A stretch of DNA of 64,000 bases from JABFSA01 sp963827515 (GTDB lineage: Bacteria > Acidobacteriota > Vicinamibacteria > Vicinamibacterales > UBA2999). The first letter of the stretch is position 1, and each line of letters begins with the position of its first letter. Made by a program: the position numbers and the translations under genes. The stretch is from NCBI GenBank assembly GCA_963827515.1, contig CAWHBF010000034.1, positions 1-64,000 of the forward strand, in the 5' to 3' direction. Under the pieces are notes generated by a model. It was not told the origin of the DNA, ran no database searches, and saw only the letters and a list, made by a program, of their open reading frames with translations. Shown one piece after another: positions 19,528 through 27,802 of the stretch.

Positions 19528-19935
19528 ATGTACACGAGAACCCACGCCATCACGCTGATCACCGGCGTTGCCATCCTGCTGGCGGGCGCCCGGCCCCTGC
19601 TCGGACATCACTCATTTGCCGCGGAGTTCGACGCCGACAAGCCCTTCAAGATGACGGGGGTCGTGACCAAGGTCGAATGGCAGAACCCGCATACGTTCTT
19701 CTATATCGACGTTACCGACCAGGCGACCAGCAAGGTGACCAACTGGGCGATGGAGATGGGCAGCCCGAACGGTCTGATGCGCGCGGGATGGACGCGAAAC
19801 ACGATGAAGGTCGGCGACGTCGTCGCCGTGGAAGGCAGTCTCGCGCGAAGCGGCCGTGCGCTCGGGAACGCCCGGACCGTCATCTTGACCAGCACGGGAC
19901 AGCGCCTGTTCGCCGCGTCGAGCGCCACGCCCTAG
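19528..19935 (+). CDS. DUF6152-family secreted protein
   Basis: This is a 135-residue protein with a signal peptide (ITLITGVAILLAGARPLLG) followed by HHSFAAEFDADKPFKMTGVV and VEWQNPHTFFYIDV. These are the conserved histidine start and WxNPHT motif of DUF6152. The ATG at 19528 is preferred over an upstream in-frame start because it puts the signal peptide at the N-terminus. It is followed 33 bases later by the next gene, a common pairing in Acidobacteria. It may bind metal or a small molecule in the periplasm; no reaction is known. Confidence 0.85.
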   Translation: MYTRTHAITLITGVAILLAGARPLLGHHSFAAEFDADKPFKMTGVVTKVEWQNPHTFFYIDVTDQATSKVTNWAMEMGSPNGLMRAGWTRNTMKVGDVVAVEGSLARSGRALGNARTVILTSTGQRLFAASSATP

Positions 19936-19968
19936 TCGCGCAGGACACGTAACGCGAGGAGATCCGAC

Positions 19969-20850
19969 GTGCGACCTCTGCTCTGTCTGACGGGAGTCAT
20001 CGCGGCGGTCGTATGCGGATCATCGCTGCCACTGTCCGGCCAGCAACCCGCGTCCGCACCGCGGACGCAGCCCGCTCCCACCCCACGCCTGGCTGATGGC
20101 ACGCCGAATCTCGGGCGCGTGCCCGGCGAGAAGGGCGTGTGGAACGTGCCCTACATACAGAACATGGCCGACTACGTCGTTGACGGAGAGGGCCGAGGCG
20201 CCGGTCCGCGTGGCGCAGGGGGTGGCGGTGCCGGCGGCGGCCGCGGCGGGGCGCGCTCAGAGCCGCACGTCCCTTTCATGCCGTGGGCGGCCGCGGTCTA
20301 CGACTACAACTCGGCCAACGCCTCGAAGTACGACCCCGAAGGGTACTGTCTGCCGCCTGGCGGCCCGCGCATGATGGCGACGCCCTACCCGATGGAGATT
20401 CTGCAGATCCCCAACGAACAACGGATTTTCATGATCTTCGAGGGGGCCACGCACATCTGGCGCGAGATCTACACGGATCAGCGACCGCATCCGCAAGGGG
20501 ACGCGCTGAACCCGACCTATTTAGGTCATTCGGTGGGCCGATGGGACAAGGACACGCTGGTCGTAGACGTCGTCGGCTTCAACGAAGGCACGTGGATCGA
20601 CTACTACGGACACCCTCATACCCGCATGCTGCACGTGGTCGAACGGATCGCGAGACCTGACAAGGCCACGCTGCGTTACGAGGCGACGATAGACGACCCC
20701 GGGGCATACACGAGACCGTGGACCGTACGCTGGAATGTGCCGTGGAATGCGACCGGTGAGCTCACGGAGTACATCTGTCAGGAGAACAATCGGTACCTGT
20801 GGAACCTGACAGACGACCTGGGACAGCCGATCTTCGGTCCGCAGAGATGA
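19969..20850 (+). CDS. Conserved secreted protein, partner of DUF6152
   Basis: This is a 293-residue protein with a GTG start and a signal peptide ending near LSGQQPASA. A glycine-rich stretch (about residues 75-95) is followed by a conserved C-terminal part. That part holds EGYCLPPGGPRMMATPYPMEI, IFMIFEGATHIWREIYTD, and GTWIDYYGHPHTRMLHVVER near residues 205-225. These motifs recur in acidobacterial proteins encoded beside DUF6152 genes. The function is unknown. Confidence 0.8.
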   Translation: MRPLLCLTGVIAAVVCGSSLPLSGQQPASAPRTQPAPTPRLADGTPNLGRVPGEKGVWNVPYIQNMADYVVDGEGRGAGPRGAGGGGAGGGRGGARSEPHVPFMPWAAAVYDYNSANASKYDPEGYCLPPGGPRMMATPYPMEILQIPNEQRIFMIFEGATHIWREIYTDQRPHPQGDALNPTYLGHSVGRWDKDTLVVDVVGFNEGTWIDYYGHPHTRMLHVVERIARPDKATLRYEATIDDPGAYTRPWTVRWNVPWNATGELTEYICQENNRYLWNLTDDLGQPIFGPQR

Positions 20851-20863
20851 CGGTCCGTATTTC

Positions 20864-20921
20864 GTAGAGCGCATGCTTCAGCGTGCGCGGACTGGTAGAG
20901 CGCATGCTTCAGCGTGCGCGG
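20864..20921. repeat. Tandem half-MITE repeat
   Basis: Two copies of GTAGAGCGCATGCTTCAGCG lie 31 bases apart. They correspond to the first hairpin of the MITE-like element found at 21369, 24276 and 62974. They lie between the convergent genes ending at 20850 and 20932 and may form a terminator-like hairpin. Confidence 0.7.
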
Positions 20922-20931
20922 ACCTGCCAGT

Positions 20932-21348
20932 CTAGTTCCTCACCAGCCTGAAGTCGCCCTTCACACCACCCTGGCTCCAGCTGCCGCTGAGAACCCGGTT
21001 GTAGGCGCCGAGATTCTCGAGCTTGCCCTCAACGACGTAACGAACCGACTGGCCGGATCGGTCCTTCGCCTCGGCCTCGAAGCGAAACATCCAGGTCGAG
21101 GGATCGAGCGACGCCTTCTGGAGCGGCACGGCATTGGGACCGGGATTGATCGTGCCGGTGACGGACTTGCCGTCCCAGTCCAGCTCGAGCAGCAGGCGAT
21201 TCCGAGTCTCCTTGGTCGTGCCCCAGTCGCCGCTCCATGAGCCGGTGAGTGGGTGGCCGTACTGCGCGGCGGCGGCGGCTGCGCACAGGAAGAACAGCAG
21301 GAAGCCCGCAGCGCGGACCGAAGTGATGCGGATGCAGTTCATGCACAT
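20932..21348 (-). CDS. Secreted protein of unknown function
   Basis: This is a 138-residue protein. The ATG at 21348 is chosen because GAGGG lies 8 bases upstream. The signal peptide (VRAAGFLLFFLCAAAAAAQ) is followed by HPLTGSWSGDWG, LLLELDWDGKSVTGTINPGP and SWSQGGVKGDFRLVRN. The repeated G-S-W-x-G strands suggest a small beta-sandwich or lipocalin-like fold. Similar proteins are common in Acidobacteria; the function is not known to me. Confidence 0.75.
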   Translation of the reverse strand: MCMNCIRITSVRAAGFLLFFLCAAAAAAQYGHPLTGSWSGDWGTTKETRNRLLLELDWDGKSVTGTINPGPNAVPLQKASLDPSTWMFRFEAEAKDRSGQSVRYVVEGKLENLGAYNRVLSGSWSQGGVKGDFRLVRN

Positions 21349-21368
21349 TGACGATTCCCTCGTGCCCC

Positions 21369-21516
21369 AGACCGCTTTGCGTTCCGTCGTAGAGCGCACG
21401 CTTCCGCCTTCGCGTGAAGCTTCGGCGGACCGCTGTAGCCTTGGCGGAGGCGGTCAGCGTGCGCGTGTCCGCGGAGGCTAAAGCCTCCGCTCTACGTCGA
21501 ATCGAAAAGCCTCTAG
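21369..21516. repeat. MITE-like double-hairpin element, long variant
   Basis: It begins AGACCGCTTTGCGTTCC and ends GAATCGAAAAGCCTCTAG, with GTAGAGCGCACGCTT and GCGGAGGCTAAAGCCTCCGC hairpins inside. About 45 extra bases sit in the first hairpin compared with the copies at 24276 and 62974. Confidence 0.75.
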
Positions 21517-21573
21517 ACGAGCGCGGATCATACCGCAACGGAACGTCAGCCCGGTCGCCTTCATGCACGAGCG

Positions 21574-22137
21574 TCACTTACGCAACGCCAATCGAAGCTC
21601 GTCAATCCGATCCACGGGAATGATGACCGGCTTCACACTCTCCGGGCACACACGATGGAAATATTCGTCCACGACATCGGGCGCTGATGCGCCAGGCGGC
21701 TTGATGACGACGAGGCGCTCGGCCCCAACGGCGCCGGCAATCCACGCGGCGATGCTGTCGCTCGTCACGTCCCAGGTGTGTGGAAGCGGGTCGGCATCTC
21801 GAATCCAGCGCGAGGGCGCGAGCACGGGCACTTGGGCGGCCTCGATCGCGAAGCCAATCTCAGCAACGTCCTCCACGAGCGCGCTGCCGGTCAGCCGCGA
21901 GGTGATAAGGTGCGCGTACTGATCCATCGCCAGCACCGCCATCCAATGCGCCGCGTGATCAGAAAGCCCGAGGTCACGGTCCACCCGCCGAACCGTGTCG
22001 GCGAACGGACCACCGCCAGGGACAATCAGCAGGCGCACATCGGCTGCGGCGTCCCGAATGGCAGTCAGGACGGTCTCCAAGTGCGCTGGGTACGCGAGCA
22101 GGCTTCCGCCGAGCTTGATGACGATGTCGACGAGGTC
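21574..22137 (-). CDS. Amino-acid-kinase-fold protein, MfnE-like
   Basis: The open frame gives IVIKLGGSLLAYPAHL, then LLIVPGGGPFADTVR, AMDQYAHLITSRL, TWDVTSDSIAAWIAGAVGAERLVVIKPPGA. The KLGGS and GGG loops and the TSDSIAAW element fit the aspartate/uridylate kinase fold. They closely resemble the small kinase MfnE of methanofuran synthesis. No ATG, GTG or TTG lies before the KLGGS motif: a stop at 22138 and then a CTTTGGTC repeat come first. The first ATG (22080) would remove the nucleotide-binding motif. Either a non-canonical start is used or the repeat displaced the start. Its position next to mch and other cofactor genes supports the role. Confidence 0.65.
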   Translation of the reverse strand, partial: DLVDIVIKLGGSLLAYPAHLETVLTAIRDAAADVRLLIVPGGGPFADTVRRVDRDLGLSDHAAHWMAVLAMDQYAHLITSRLTGSALVEDVAEIGFAIEAAQVPVLAPSRWIRDADPLPHTWDVTSDSIAAWIAGAVGAERLVVIKPPGASAPDVVDEYFHRVCPESVKPVIIPVDRIDELRLALRK

Positions 22138-22203
22138 TCAGTCTTTGGTCTTTGGTCTTTTGTCATGAGCGTCCAAAGACCACCAGAGACCAAAGACCAA
22201 AGA
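22138..22203. repeat. CTTTGGT inverted repeat at a divergent gene start
   Basis: GTCTTTGGTCTTTGGTC and its complement GACCAAAGACCAAAG face each other with about 28 bases between them. It lies exactly at the 5' end of the MfnE-like frame and upstream of the divergent HisA-like gene. Confidence 0.75.
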
Positions 22204-22247
22204 ATAGAGACGTCAGGGATGCGCCTCTGTGCGCGTTTGCTTCACGT

Positions 22248-22305
22248 ACGTAGTGTCCGCCTTCAGGCGGACCGGAGAGGGCCGGCTGAAGCCGGCCACT
22301 ACGTG
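22248..22305. repeat. Palindromic REP-like element
   Basis: Outer arms ACGTAGTG/CACTACGT enclose two hairpins, GTCCGCCTTCAGGCGGAC and GGCCGGCTGAAGCCGGCC. Related hairpins occur at 25634, 25701, 40279 and 41396. Confidence 0.8.
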
Positions 22306-22345
22306 GCGGGGGAGCAGGCTCCAGGGACGCCCAGGAGGTACGACC

Positions 22346-23131
22346 TTGCGACTGATCGGCGTCATTGATCTGGCCGGCGGCAGAGCGGTACACGCACGAC
22401 GCGGAGTGCGTGCCCGCTATGCGCCGGTCGGGGTTGCAGCCGGCTGCCCGATCGATGGGGATCCGATCGCTCTCGCGCGTACGTATGTCGATCGGCTGGG
22501 CCTTGCCGAACTGTACGTGGCCGACCTCGACGCGATCGCGGCAGAACCGCGGACGCAGGAGCCTGGAGCATCGGCGGATTCTCTGACTCACGAGACGCTC
22601 ATCGCCAGCCTGGCAACGGTCGCGCCGCTCTGGCTGGACGCCGCGATCTCCTCTCCGGCGCGCGCGCGTCAAGCGCTCGCTCTCGGCGCCACGCGAGTCG
22701 TTGTCGGTCTCGAAACGCTCGAGTCGTTCGATGTCCTGTCGGCGATATGCGCCGCGCTGGACAAGACACCGGTAGCCTTCAGTCTCGACCTGCGTGATGG
22801 GGTTCCGATCGCGCCAAGGCTGAACATCCCTTCCAGTCAACCCGGCGATCTCGCGGCTCGCGCCGCTGACGCCGGTGTGAGCGCGGTGATCGTGCTCGAC
22901 CTCGCACGAGTCGGTGAAGCGATCGGTCCTGACGTGGCCGTGGTCACGCGCGTGCGAGCGTCGGCGCCTGGAACGACACTCATCGCAGGTGGTGGAATCC
23001 GTGGTCTCGAGGACCTGGTTCGACTGGCTGAGGCGGGGTGTGATGGTGCGCTCGTCGCGACAGCGCTTCATGACGGCCGGATTGGGGCCGAGGATGTACG
23101 CGGGCTTCGTCACGTGAGCAAAAGCCTGTAA
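22346..23131 (+). CDS. HisA-like protein of the H4MPT/methanofuran gene cluster
   Basis: This is a 261-residue TIM-barrel protein starting with TTG, six bases after AGGAGGT. LIGVIDLAGGRAVHARRG matches the HisA-type N-terminus with its first aspartate. VAFSLDLRDGVPI, VIVLDLARVGE and LIAGGGIRGLEDLVRL are the barrel strands that bind phosphate. HisA-like genes unlinked to histidine synthesis occur in the C1-transfer clusters of methylotrophs and Planctomycetes, where the exact step is not settled. It is divergent from the MfnE-like gene, and its 3' end overlaps the PTPS-like gene on the other strand by 22 bases. Confidence 0.8.
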   Translation: MRLIGVIDLAGGRAVHARRGVRARYAPVGVAAGCPIDGDPIALARTYVDRLGLAELYVADLDAIAAEPRTQEPGASADSLTHETLIASLATVAPLWLDAAISSPARARQALALGATRVVVGLETLESFDVLSAICAALDKTPVAFSLDLRDGVPIAPRLNIPSSQPGDLAARAADAGVSAVIVLDLARVGEAIGPDVAVVTRVRASAPGTTLIAGGGIRGLEDLVRLAEAGCDGALVATALHDGRIGAEDVRGLRHVSKSL

Positions 23132-23616
23132 ATCGCAGACTGCCCAAAGTTCTCCTCCACTTCCATCTCAACCGCCGTCAGACCGCTGGCGCCGGTCGCC
23201 TGGAGCTGAACACACAGCCGGTCGGTGAGCAGCTTCGCCAGCATTTCCACGGTCGTGTTCGGGATCGGCAGCAGGGCGCAGTCGCGGCGGGGAAAGACGT
23301 ACCGCGGCTGTCCATCGACGGCCACAGTGACCCTCTCACCCTCTTCGACGACCTGGATCCTCGAGCTCTCCGTCGGCAGCAAGACGAGGTGATCGATCTC
23401 GTCGCACAGCTTCCGCATGATCCGCTTGATCTCGACGAAGTCGAACACGAACCAGCTCTCTTCATTGAGCGCGCCCTCGATCGTGACGCGCGCGCGATAG
23501 TTGTGACCGTGCAGCCCCTCGCAGCGGTGGCCCGACATGGTGATGAAGTGCGCCGATGCGAACACGAGATAGTCCTTCTCCACCGACACACGGAACTCAC
23601 CCCGACCCTGCATCAC
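23110..23616 (-). CDS. 6-pyruvoyl-tetrahydropterin synthase-like protein
   Basis: This is a 168-residue PTPS/QueD-fold protein. Zinc-binding histidines are seen in FASAHF and in GHRCEGLHGHNY, with the catalytic cysteine in the same stretch (RCEGLHGH). FDFVEIKRIMRKLCDEIDH and NTTVEMLAKLL are the usual downstream elements. In this context it is likely to act on the pterin part of tetrahydromethanopterin, but a queuosine-type role cannot be excluded by sequence alone. It lies downstream of the CitG-like gene in a minus-strand operon. Confidence 0.85.
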   Translation of the reverse strand: MMQGRGEFRVSVEKDYLVFASAHFITMSGHRCEGLHGHNYRARVTIEGALNEESWFVFDFVEIKRIMRKLCDEIDHLVLLPTESSRIQVVEEGERVTVAVDGQPRYVFPRRDCALLPIPNTTVEMLAKLLTDRLCVQLQATGASGLTAVEMEVEENFGQSAIYRLLLT

Positions 23617-23640
23617 CGCCTCCCTAAAGCGATTTGCGTT

Positions 23641-24699
23641 TCACTTTGCACTTTTAACTTTTAACTTTTTACTTCTGAGCAGCTCCACAAAAATGGCCGC
23701 CGTCGTCAGATCCGCCGTGGTGCCTGGATTCCTGAGGTTGCGCGCGTCGCGCAGCCCACGGTCCATCTCGTCAATTGCTCGTCGTCCGGCCGCCGAGCGG
23801 ACGCCGCCGGCGGCGAGCGTCTGTCTGGCCCGCGCGGACACTTCTTCTGCAGCCGTGATACCGGCACGGCGAGCCACGTGCGTATCAGGATTAGACGCCA
23901 ACACACTGAGAAATGTCTCGACGACGGCGTCGTCCCAGGAAAGGCCATCCTGGCGCGCCCGTTCGAGCGCCGGCGCCCCGGTCTCGAACGTTACCTCGAA
24001 CGCTGTGGCGTACTCCCGTGCAATGCCATCGCGGTGCGCCGCCAACCGCATGGCTGCGAGCAAGCGTCACATCCGGCTCGCTTGGCCACGTCCTGCGAGT
24101 CTGCCTGTCCCAGGCCACCTGGAGACGCCAACCGAATGGCCGCATAGACGTCGCGCGCATCTTCGATCGTCGTCGCATCGAGGACCTGGCGCAGGGCCGC
24201 CCGGAGGCCGCTTGCACTGAACTCCTCCTCGGGACTCGCGGCTTGGGACTCGGGACTCGAAGCCGGGGTTGCACCTGGAGCGGTTTGCGTTTCGCCGTAG
24301 AGCGCACGCTTCAGCGTGCGCGTGTCCGCGGAGGCTAAAGCCTCCGCTCTACGCCGAATCGAAAAACGATCTAGCCCCAACGCCGCGCGGGCGAGAGGCG
24401 TCAGCAACAGCACGATACCCAGATTCGTGTTGGAGCTCGTCCAGCGTCTCGTTGACTCGACGGCCAAGCGGACCGTGGCGCCAACAGAACGCGTGCCGGC
24501 ATCGGCGAGCGGTCTGGCCAATGGCAGCCGCGCTCGCGAGGAAGTCTTCGTACCGCGTGTCGGCGAAATGGCGACCGGGCGACACGTTGCCCGGCTTGGG
24601 TGCGCTCGCCTCGAGCAGGCAAGCCAATTGCGCCGCCGCCGCCACATCCGCTGCGGTGGCGAGCCGCACTGGCGTGGCCTCCACCTGCGCACGCGTCAC
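23641..24699 (-). pseudogene. Triphosphoribosyl-dephospho-CoA synthase-like protein, frameshifted, with MITE insertion
   Basis: The frame from 24699 gives AQLACLLEASAPKPGNVSPGRHF, the CitG signature. After a frame change near 24525 come AGTRSVGATVRLAVESTR and NTNLGIVLLLTPLARAALG. Here a MITE (24276-24374) adds about 33 codons in frame, followed by GLRAALRQVLDATTIEDARDVY. Two more indels near 24090 lead to LAAMRLAAHRDGIAREYATAF and the C-terminus. Three single-base lesions mean no full protein is made as read. CitG-like proteins are regular members of H4MPT clusters. The last residues (KKLKVKSAK) come from a TTTTAACTT repeat. Confidence 0.75.
24276..24374. repeat. MITE-like double-hairpin element inside a CitG-like gene
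   Basis: This 99-base copy has hairpins GCGCACGCTTCAGCGTGCGC and GCGGAGGCTAAAGCCTCCGC and ends GAATCGAAAAACGATCTAG. Its length is a multiple of three, and its minus-strand translation (FSIRRRAEALASADTRTLKR) is open, so the insertion itself does not break the host frame. Confidence 0.85.
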
Positions 24700-25622
24700 G
24701 CCGGAAGCTCCACGTCGGTGGCGAGGTCGCGCGCGACCTCACTGGCGCGCACCCGGCCGATCAGGTGCTCGACGATCGCGCCGGCCACGTCGGTCCCGGT
24801 GGCTTGCTGCAGTCCCTTCCATCCCGGGATGCCGTTCACCTCCAGGACGAACACCTGACCATCGCGCGACGGGAGCAGGTCCACACCGGCATAGTCAGCA
24901 CCGACAGCGGTTGTGGCGGCGAGCGCCATCTGCTCCCACGCTGCGGGAAGATCGAACGGCATCACCGATGCGCCACGCGAAAAATTAGTGCGCCACTCTC
25001 CGGAGGGCGCGGTGCGCTCGATGGCGCCGATGACTCGCCCACCGACGACGAACACGCGAATGTCGCGCCCGCCGTGATCGACGGTGCGCTGCACGTAAAA
25101 CACGCTGCTGACCTGTTCGAGCGGCTCGACAACACGAAGGGCGACGTCAGGATCGGTGATCCGCACCATGCCGTGGCCAAGCGAACCAAAGATCGGCTTG
25201 ACGATCGCGTCGCCCATCGCGCCGAGCGCGGCGAGCGCGTCCGCGGCACTTTCACACACAACCGTCTCCGGTACGGGGAGACCAGCCTCTTGGAGAAGTG
25301 CAGTCGTGTAGAACTTGTCGACGCAACGTTCGATCGCGCGCGGTGAATTCATCACCGGGACGCCGCGTTCTTCGATCCAGTGGAGCGAATCGACGCGGTA
25401 GATGATCTGTTCGAGCGAGCCGGTGGGAATGATTCGAGCGAGCACGGCGTCGGCGTCGAGGATCGAGGTACGTGCGCTGGAGAGCTGCCCCTTACCCTTG
25501 CCCAGCCGCGCCAGGAGACCCTCGTAGGCCAGCACGGATCCGGTGTGTCCGCGCTCCTGTAGAGCACGGCACAGCTCGTCGGTCTGCCAACCTGTGTGGG
25601 AACTCAGAATGACGATGTTCAT
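24696..25622 (-). CDS. RimK-like ATP-grasp ligase of the H4MPT cluster
   Basis: This is a 308-residue ATP-grasp protein. MNIVILSSHTGWQTDELCRAL starts the N-terminal domain. CVDKFYTTALLQEAGLPVPET and AIVKPIFGSLGHGM are the nucleotide-binding lysine and glycine loop. VFVLEVNGIPGWKGLQQATG holds the metal-binding E-x-N. It resembles glutamate ligases such as MptN, which add glutamate to tetrahydromethanopterin, and the neighbours support a cofactor-tail role. Its stop overlaps the CitG-like start by 4 bases. Confidence 0.82.
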   Translation of the reverse strand: MNIVILSSHTGWQTDELCRALQERGHTGSVLAYEGLLARLGKGKGQLSSARTSILDADAVLARIIPTGSLEQIIYRVDSLHWIEERGVPVMNSPRAIERCVDKFYTTALLQEAGLPVPETVVCESAADALAALGAMGDAIVKPIFGSLGHGMVRITDPDVALRVVEPLEQVSSVFYVQRTVDHGGRDIRVFVVGGRVIGAIERTAPSGEWRTNFSRGASVMPFDLPAAWEQMALAATTAVGADYAGVDLLPSRDGQVFVLEVNGIPGWKGLQQATGTDVAGAIVEHLIGRVRASEVARDLATDVELPA

Positions 25623-25633
25623 GCGTCGATGCA

Positions 25634-25727
25634 GGTCCGGCTAAAGCCGGACACTACGAATACCGAGGCGCGCTCGATCACCAGTGCCGCGATCATCACG
25701 TACGTAGTGTCCGGCTTTAGCCGGACC
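25634..25727. repeat. Inverted pair of REP-like hairpins
   Basis: The 25-base unit at 25634-25658 (GGTCCGGCTAAAGCCGGAC plus ACTACG) is the exact complement of the unit at 25703-25727. The 44-base spacer lies between mch and the ATP-grasp gene, so the pair may attenuate or stabilise the operon transcript. Confidence 0.8.
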
Positions 25728-25759
25728 AGACACCGCATACGAATGCTGCGTCACGAATA

Positions 25760-26722
25760 CTACGTGCTTTCGAAGAGGGATGCCCGCAGCACAGCCGGGT
25801 CGAGTCGTCCCGCATGGAAGGTTCGGCCGCTCGACGTGCTGGTCAGCCACACCTCCGCGGGACTGAAGAGCATCGGATCGATCTTATAGAAGTCGTTGTC
25901 GTAGCGCTTGAAGATGTCGCGGAACGGGGTGCCGTAGTCAGGCGACGTCGATGCCGGGAGCCGCTCCGCCAGGGCCGCCAGTTCCTCGTCGGCCGCATCC
26001 ACGAGGAAGCGCGCCTGGCCACCATAGAGGATGCAATCGTTCGTGCGGCCGATTGCCCGCAGGTCGTTCTTGGCCACCGGCGGAATCGGCGCGGTGCCCG
26101 AGGCGCTCACGACCCGCGTCACGTCGAAACCGAGCGTGTCCATCTTGTGCAGCCCGGTTTCGATCACGCGCGCCACAATTTGCACACCTCCAGCCACACT
26201 CGCCGTCGGCGCAACGACAAACGTCGTCGCGCCTGGGGAGAGGCCGGCTTTCGCCGCCACCCACGCCGCAATCTCGTCGGTCGGAAAGGTTCGCCCTTCC
26301 AGAACGAGCACGCCACGGACGGCATCCTCTGAGTACCCGAGCTTGGTGAACAGTTCGCGTTCAACTCGCGCTTTCGCGCGAATCGGCCCTGACCCCATGG
26401 CAAAGAATCCGTCGGGGTTGATGATCCATCCGGCGTACTGTGACGCCATGCAAGACACGGCGGGATGGTCGGTCCAGACGTGGACGCCGGACCACGTCTC
26501 GCCGCCGATTGTCAGCGGCACGAACGTGACGTGCCCGAGTCCGCCCATGCAGATCTCGGCGAGCGTCCGACCCGCGGCCAGGCCACCTGGCGTCTTGATG
26601 CCGACATCCAGCACGCGCGATCCACTGGTGAGCGTGTGTACGCCTGCACGCAGCTCGGCCGCATTCTCCGCGACCCAGTCGCCGAGGGCCCACGCCCGAT
26701 CGTTCATCCCGAGATTCGTCAT
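25760..26722 (-). CDS. mch: Methenyltetrahydromethanopterin cyclohydrolase
   Basis: This is a 320-residue protein of the normal length for the family. Landmarks are VLDVGIKTPGGLAAGRTLAEICMGGLG, MASQYAGWIINPDGFFAMGSGPIRA, LGYSEDAVRGVLVLEGR, VAPTASVAGGVQIVARVIETGLHKM and NDCILYGGQARFLVD. All are typical of Mch, which interconverts methenyl- and formyl-H4MPT in the cytoplasm. It starts 6 bases after the preceding gene. With fhcABCD at 56-61 kb it forms the middle of an H4MPT-linked C1 pathway. No mtdB, fae or formate dehydrogenase gene is seen in the window. Confidence 0.93.
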   Translation of the reverse strand: MTNLGMNDRAWALGDWVAENAAELRAGVHTLTSGSRVLDVGIKTPGGLAAGRTLAEICMGGLGHVTFVPLTIGGETWSGVHVWTDHPAVSCMASQYAGWIINPDGFFAMGSGPIRAKARVERELFTKLGYSEDAVRGVLVLEGRTFPTDEIAAWVAAKAGLSPGATTFVVAPTASVAGGVQIVARVIETGLHKMDTLGFDVTRVVSASGTAPIPPVAKNDLRAIGRTNDCILYGGQARFLVDAADEELAALAERLPASTSPDYGTPFRDIFKRYDNDFYKIDPMLFSPAEVWLTSTSSGRTFHAGRLDPAVLRASLFEST

Positions 26723-26728
26723 GTCACG

Positions 26729-27802
26729 TTACGGCACCAGATTCAATTGCGGCTCGTGGACCTCGAGCCTCGGATCTCGCGATTCGATCATCGCGTCCAA
26801 CAGGTACGCAACCGCGGCGGCCGGTGTGGCGCGCGCGGCTCCAGCACCCATCCGATCGGCAAGGTCAATGATGGTAAGCCCCACCTCGGCAGCCGCCTCC
26901 CTGGCCAGGAACGCGCCCTGCCCGGCCACGACGACGAGGCCAGGGCTTTGCGCTCCGAGGCGGCGCATGACCTGTCGCAAGCCTGAAACGATCTGACGCA
27001 CCTGCGCGTGCGCAACATATTCAGCGATCTCCGAAATGCCGGCGGCGCCAATCCTATCGGCATCCGCACAGATCATCCTGGCCAACCTCGCGCCCGCCTC
27101 CGCTCGGCTTCGACCGCGCCCGTCTGGCGTCTCGCACGTGTACTCGCCCTCGTCGATCCGACCGAGCCACAGGTGCACATCGGCGGACGCGGCGAAATAC
27201 TCCGCGGCGACACGAACCCGACGGCCACGAACGGGCACGCGGCGAACAATCGCAGCGACAGGCGTCCGCAGCGCCCCGGTGTAGACCAGCTCTCCGCTCC
27301 GCAATCGGGCCGGGTCGGTCTTGCCCTTCGCCAGCACCTGCCCCCCAACGATCGGGATGATGTCGGTCGTCGTGCTGCCCACATCAAGGAAGAGGGCGTC
27401 GGGAACTGTCTTCGACACGAGCGTCGCACTCGCCATCCAGTTGGCGGCCGCTATCCGGTACGGCTGACGCCGCGCGGCCGCTGCAGACCGGAAGACGCCA
27501 TCGGTGCCGTACACCCACGGCTCGACATCTGGAAACGCCTGGCCGAACGCGTCAAGGACGCCCGCGACGCCCTCTCGCTTGTTGGCGAAACAATCCGCCA
27601 GCTCAGCCGTCATCGTCACCGCCATGGTTCGCGTGTGTCCGAGCGTCTCAGCCGCCTCCGAAAGCACCGCAGGCAAGCGATGGAGATCGCGCCAGAGCGG
27701 GAGCGCGCACTCGAACATCGCAGGGCTCGGCTGCCCCTGCTCGATGCGAGCGGCCTTGATGTTGGCGCCGCCGATATCCCAGCCGATGATCGGACTCTTC
27801 AT
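26729..27802 (-). CDS. H4MPT-linked C1 pathway protein (hydantoinase/oxoprolinase fold), MfnF-like
   Basis: This is a 357-residue protein of the ASKHA/hydantoinase-A type. IGWDIGGANIKAARIEQG is the first phosphate loop, TMTAELADCFANKREGV and DALFLDVGSTTTDIIPI the second, and LVVVAGQGAFLAREAA the last. This is the TIGR03123 family, found with mch and fhc in bacteria. In methanogens a relative, MfnF, joins the furan and tyramine-glutamate parts of methanofuran. The ATG overlaps the stop of the MfnD-like gene by 4 bases. Confidence 0.85.
   Translation of the reverse strand: MKSPIIGWDIGGANIKAARIEQGQPSPAMFECALPLWRDLHRLPAVLSEAAETLGHTRTMAVTMTAELADCFANKREGVAGVLDAFGQAFPDVEPWVYGTDGVFRSAAAARRQPYRIAAANWMASATLVSKTVPDALFLDVGSTTTDIIPIVGGQVLAKGKTDPARLRSGELVYTGALRTPVAAIVRRVPVRGRRVRVAAEYFAASADVHLWLGRIDEGEYTCETPDGRGRSRAEAGARLARMICADADRIGAAGISEIAEYVAHAQVRQIVSGLRQVMRRLGAQSPGLVVVAGQGAFLAREAAAEVGLTIIDLADRMGAGAARATPAAAVAYLLDAMIESRDPRLEVHEPQLNLVP

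Noticed and set aside
20864..20921. Two-unit repeat as a CRISPR array
   Set aside because: There are only two units with 4-5 bases between them, and the unit is half of a dispersed MITE. No CRISPR array or cas gene is present in the window.
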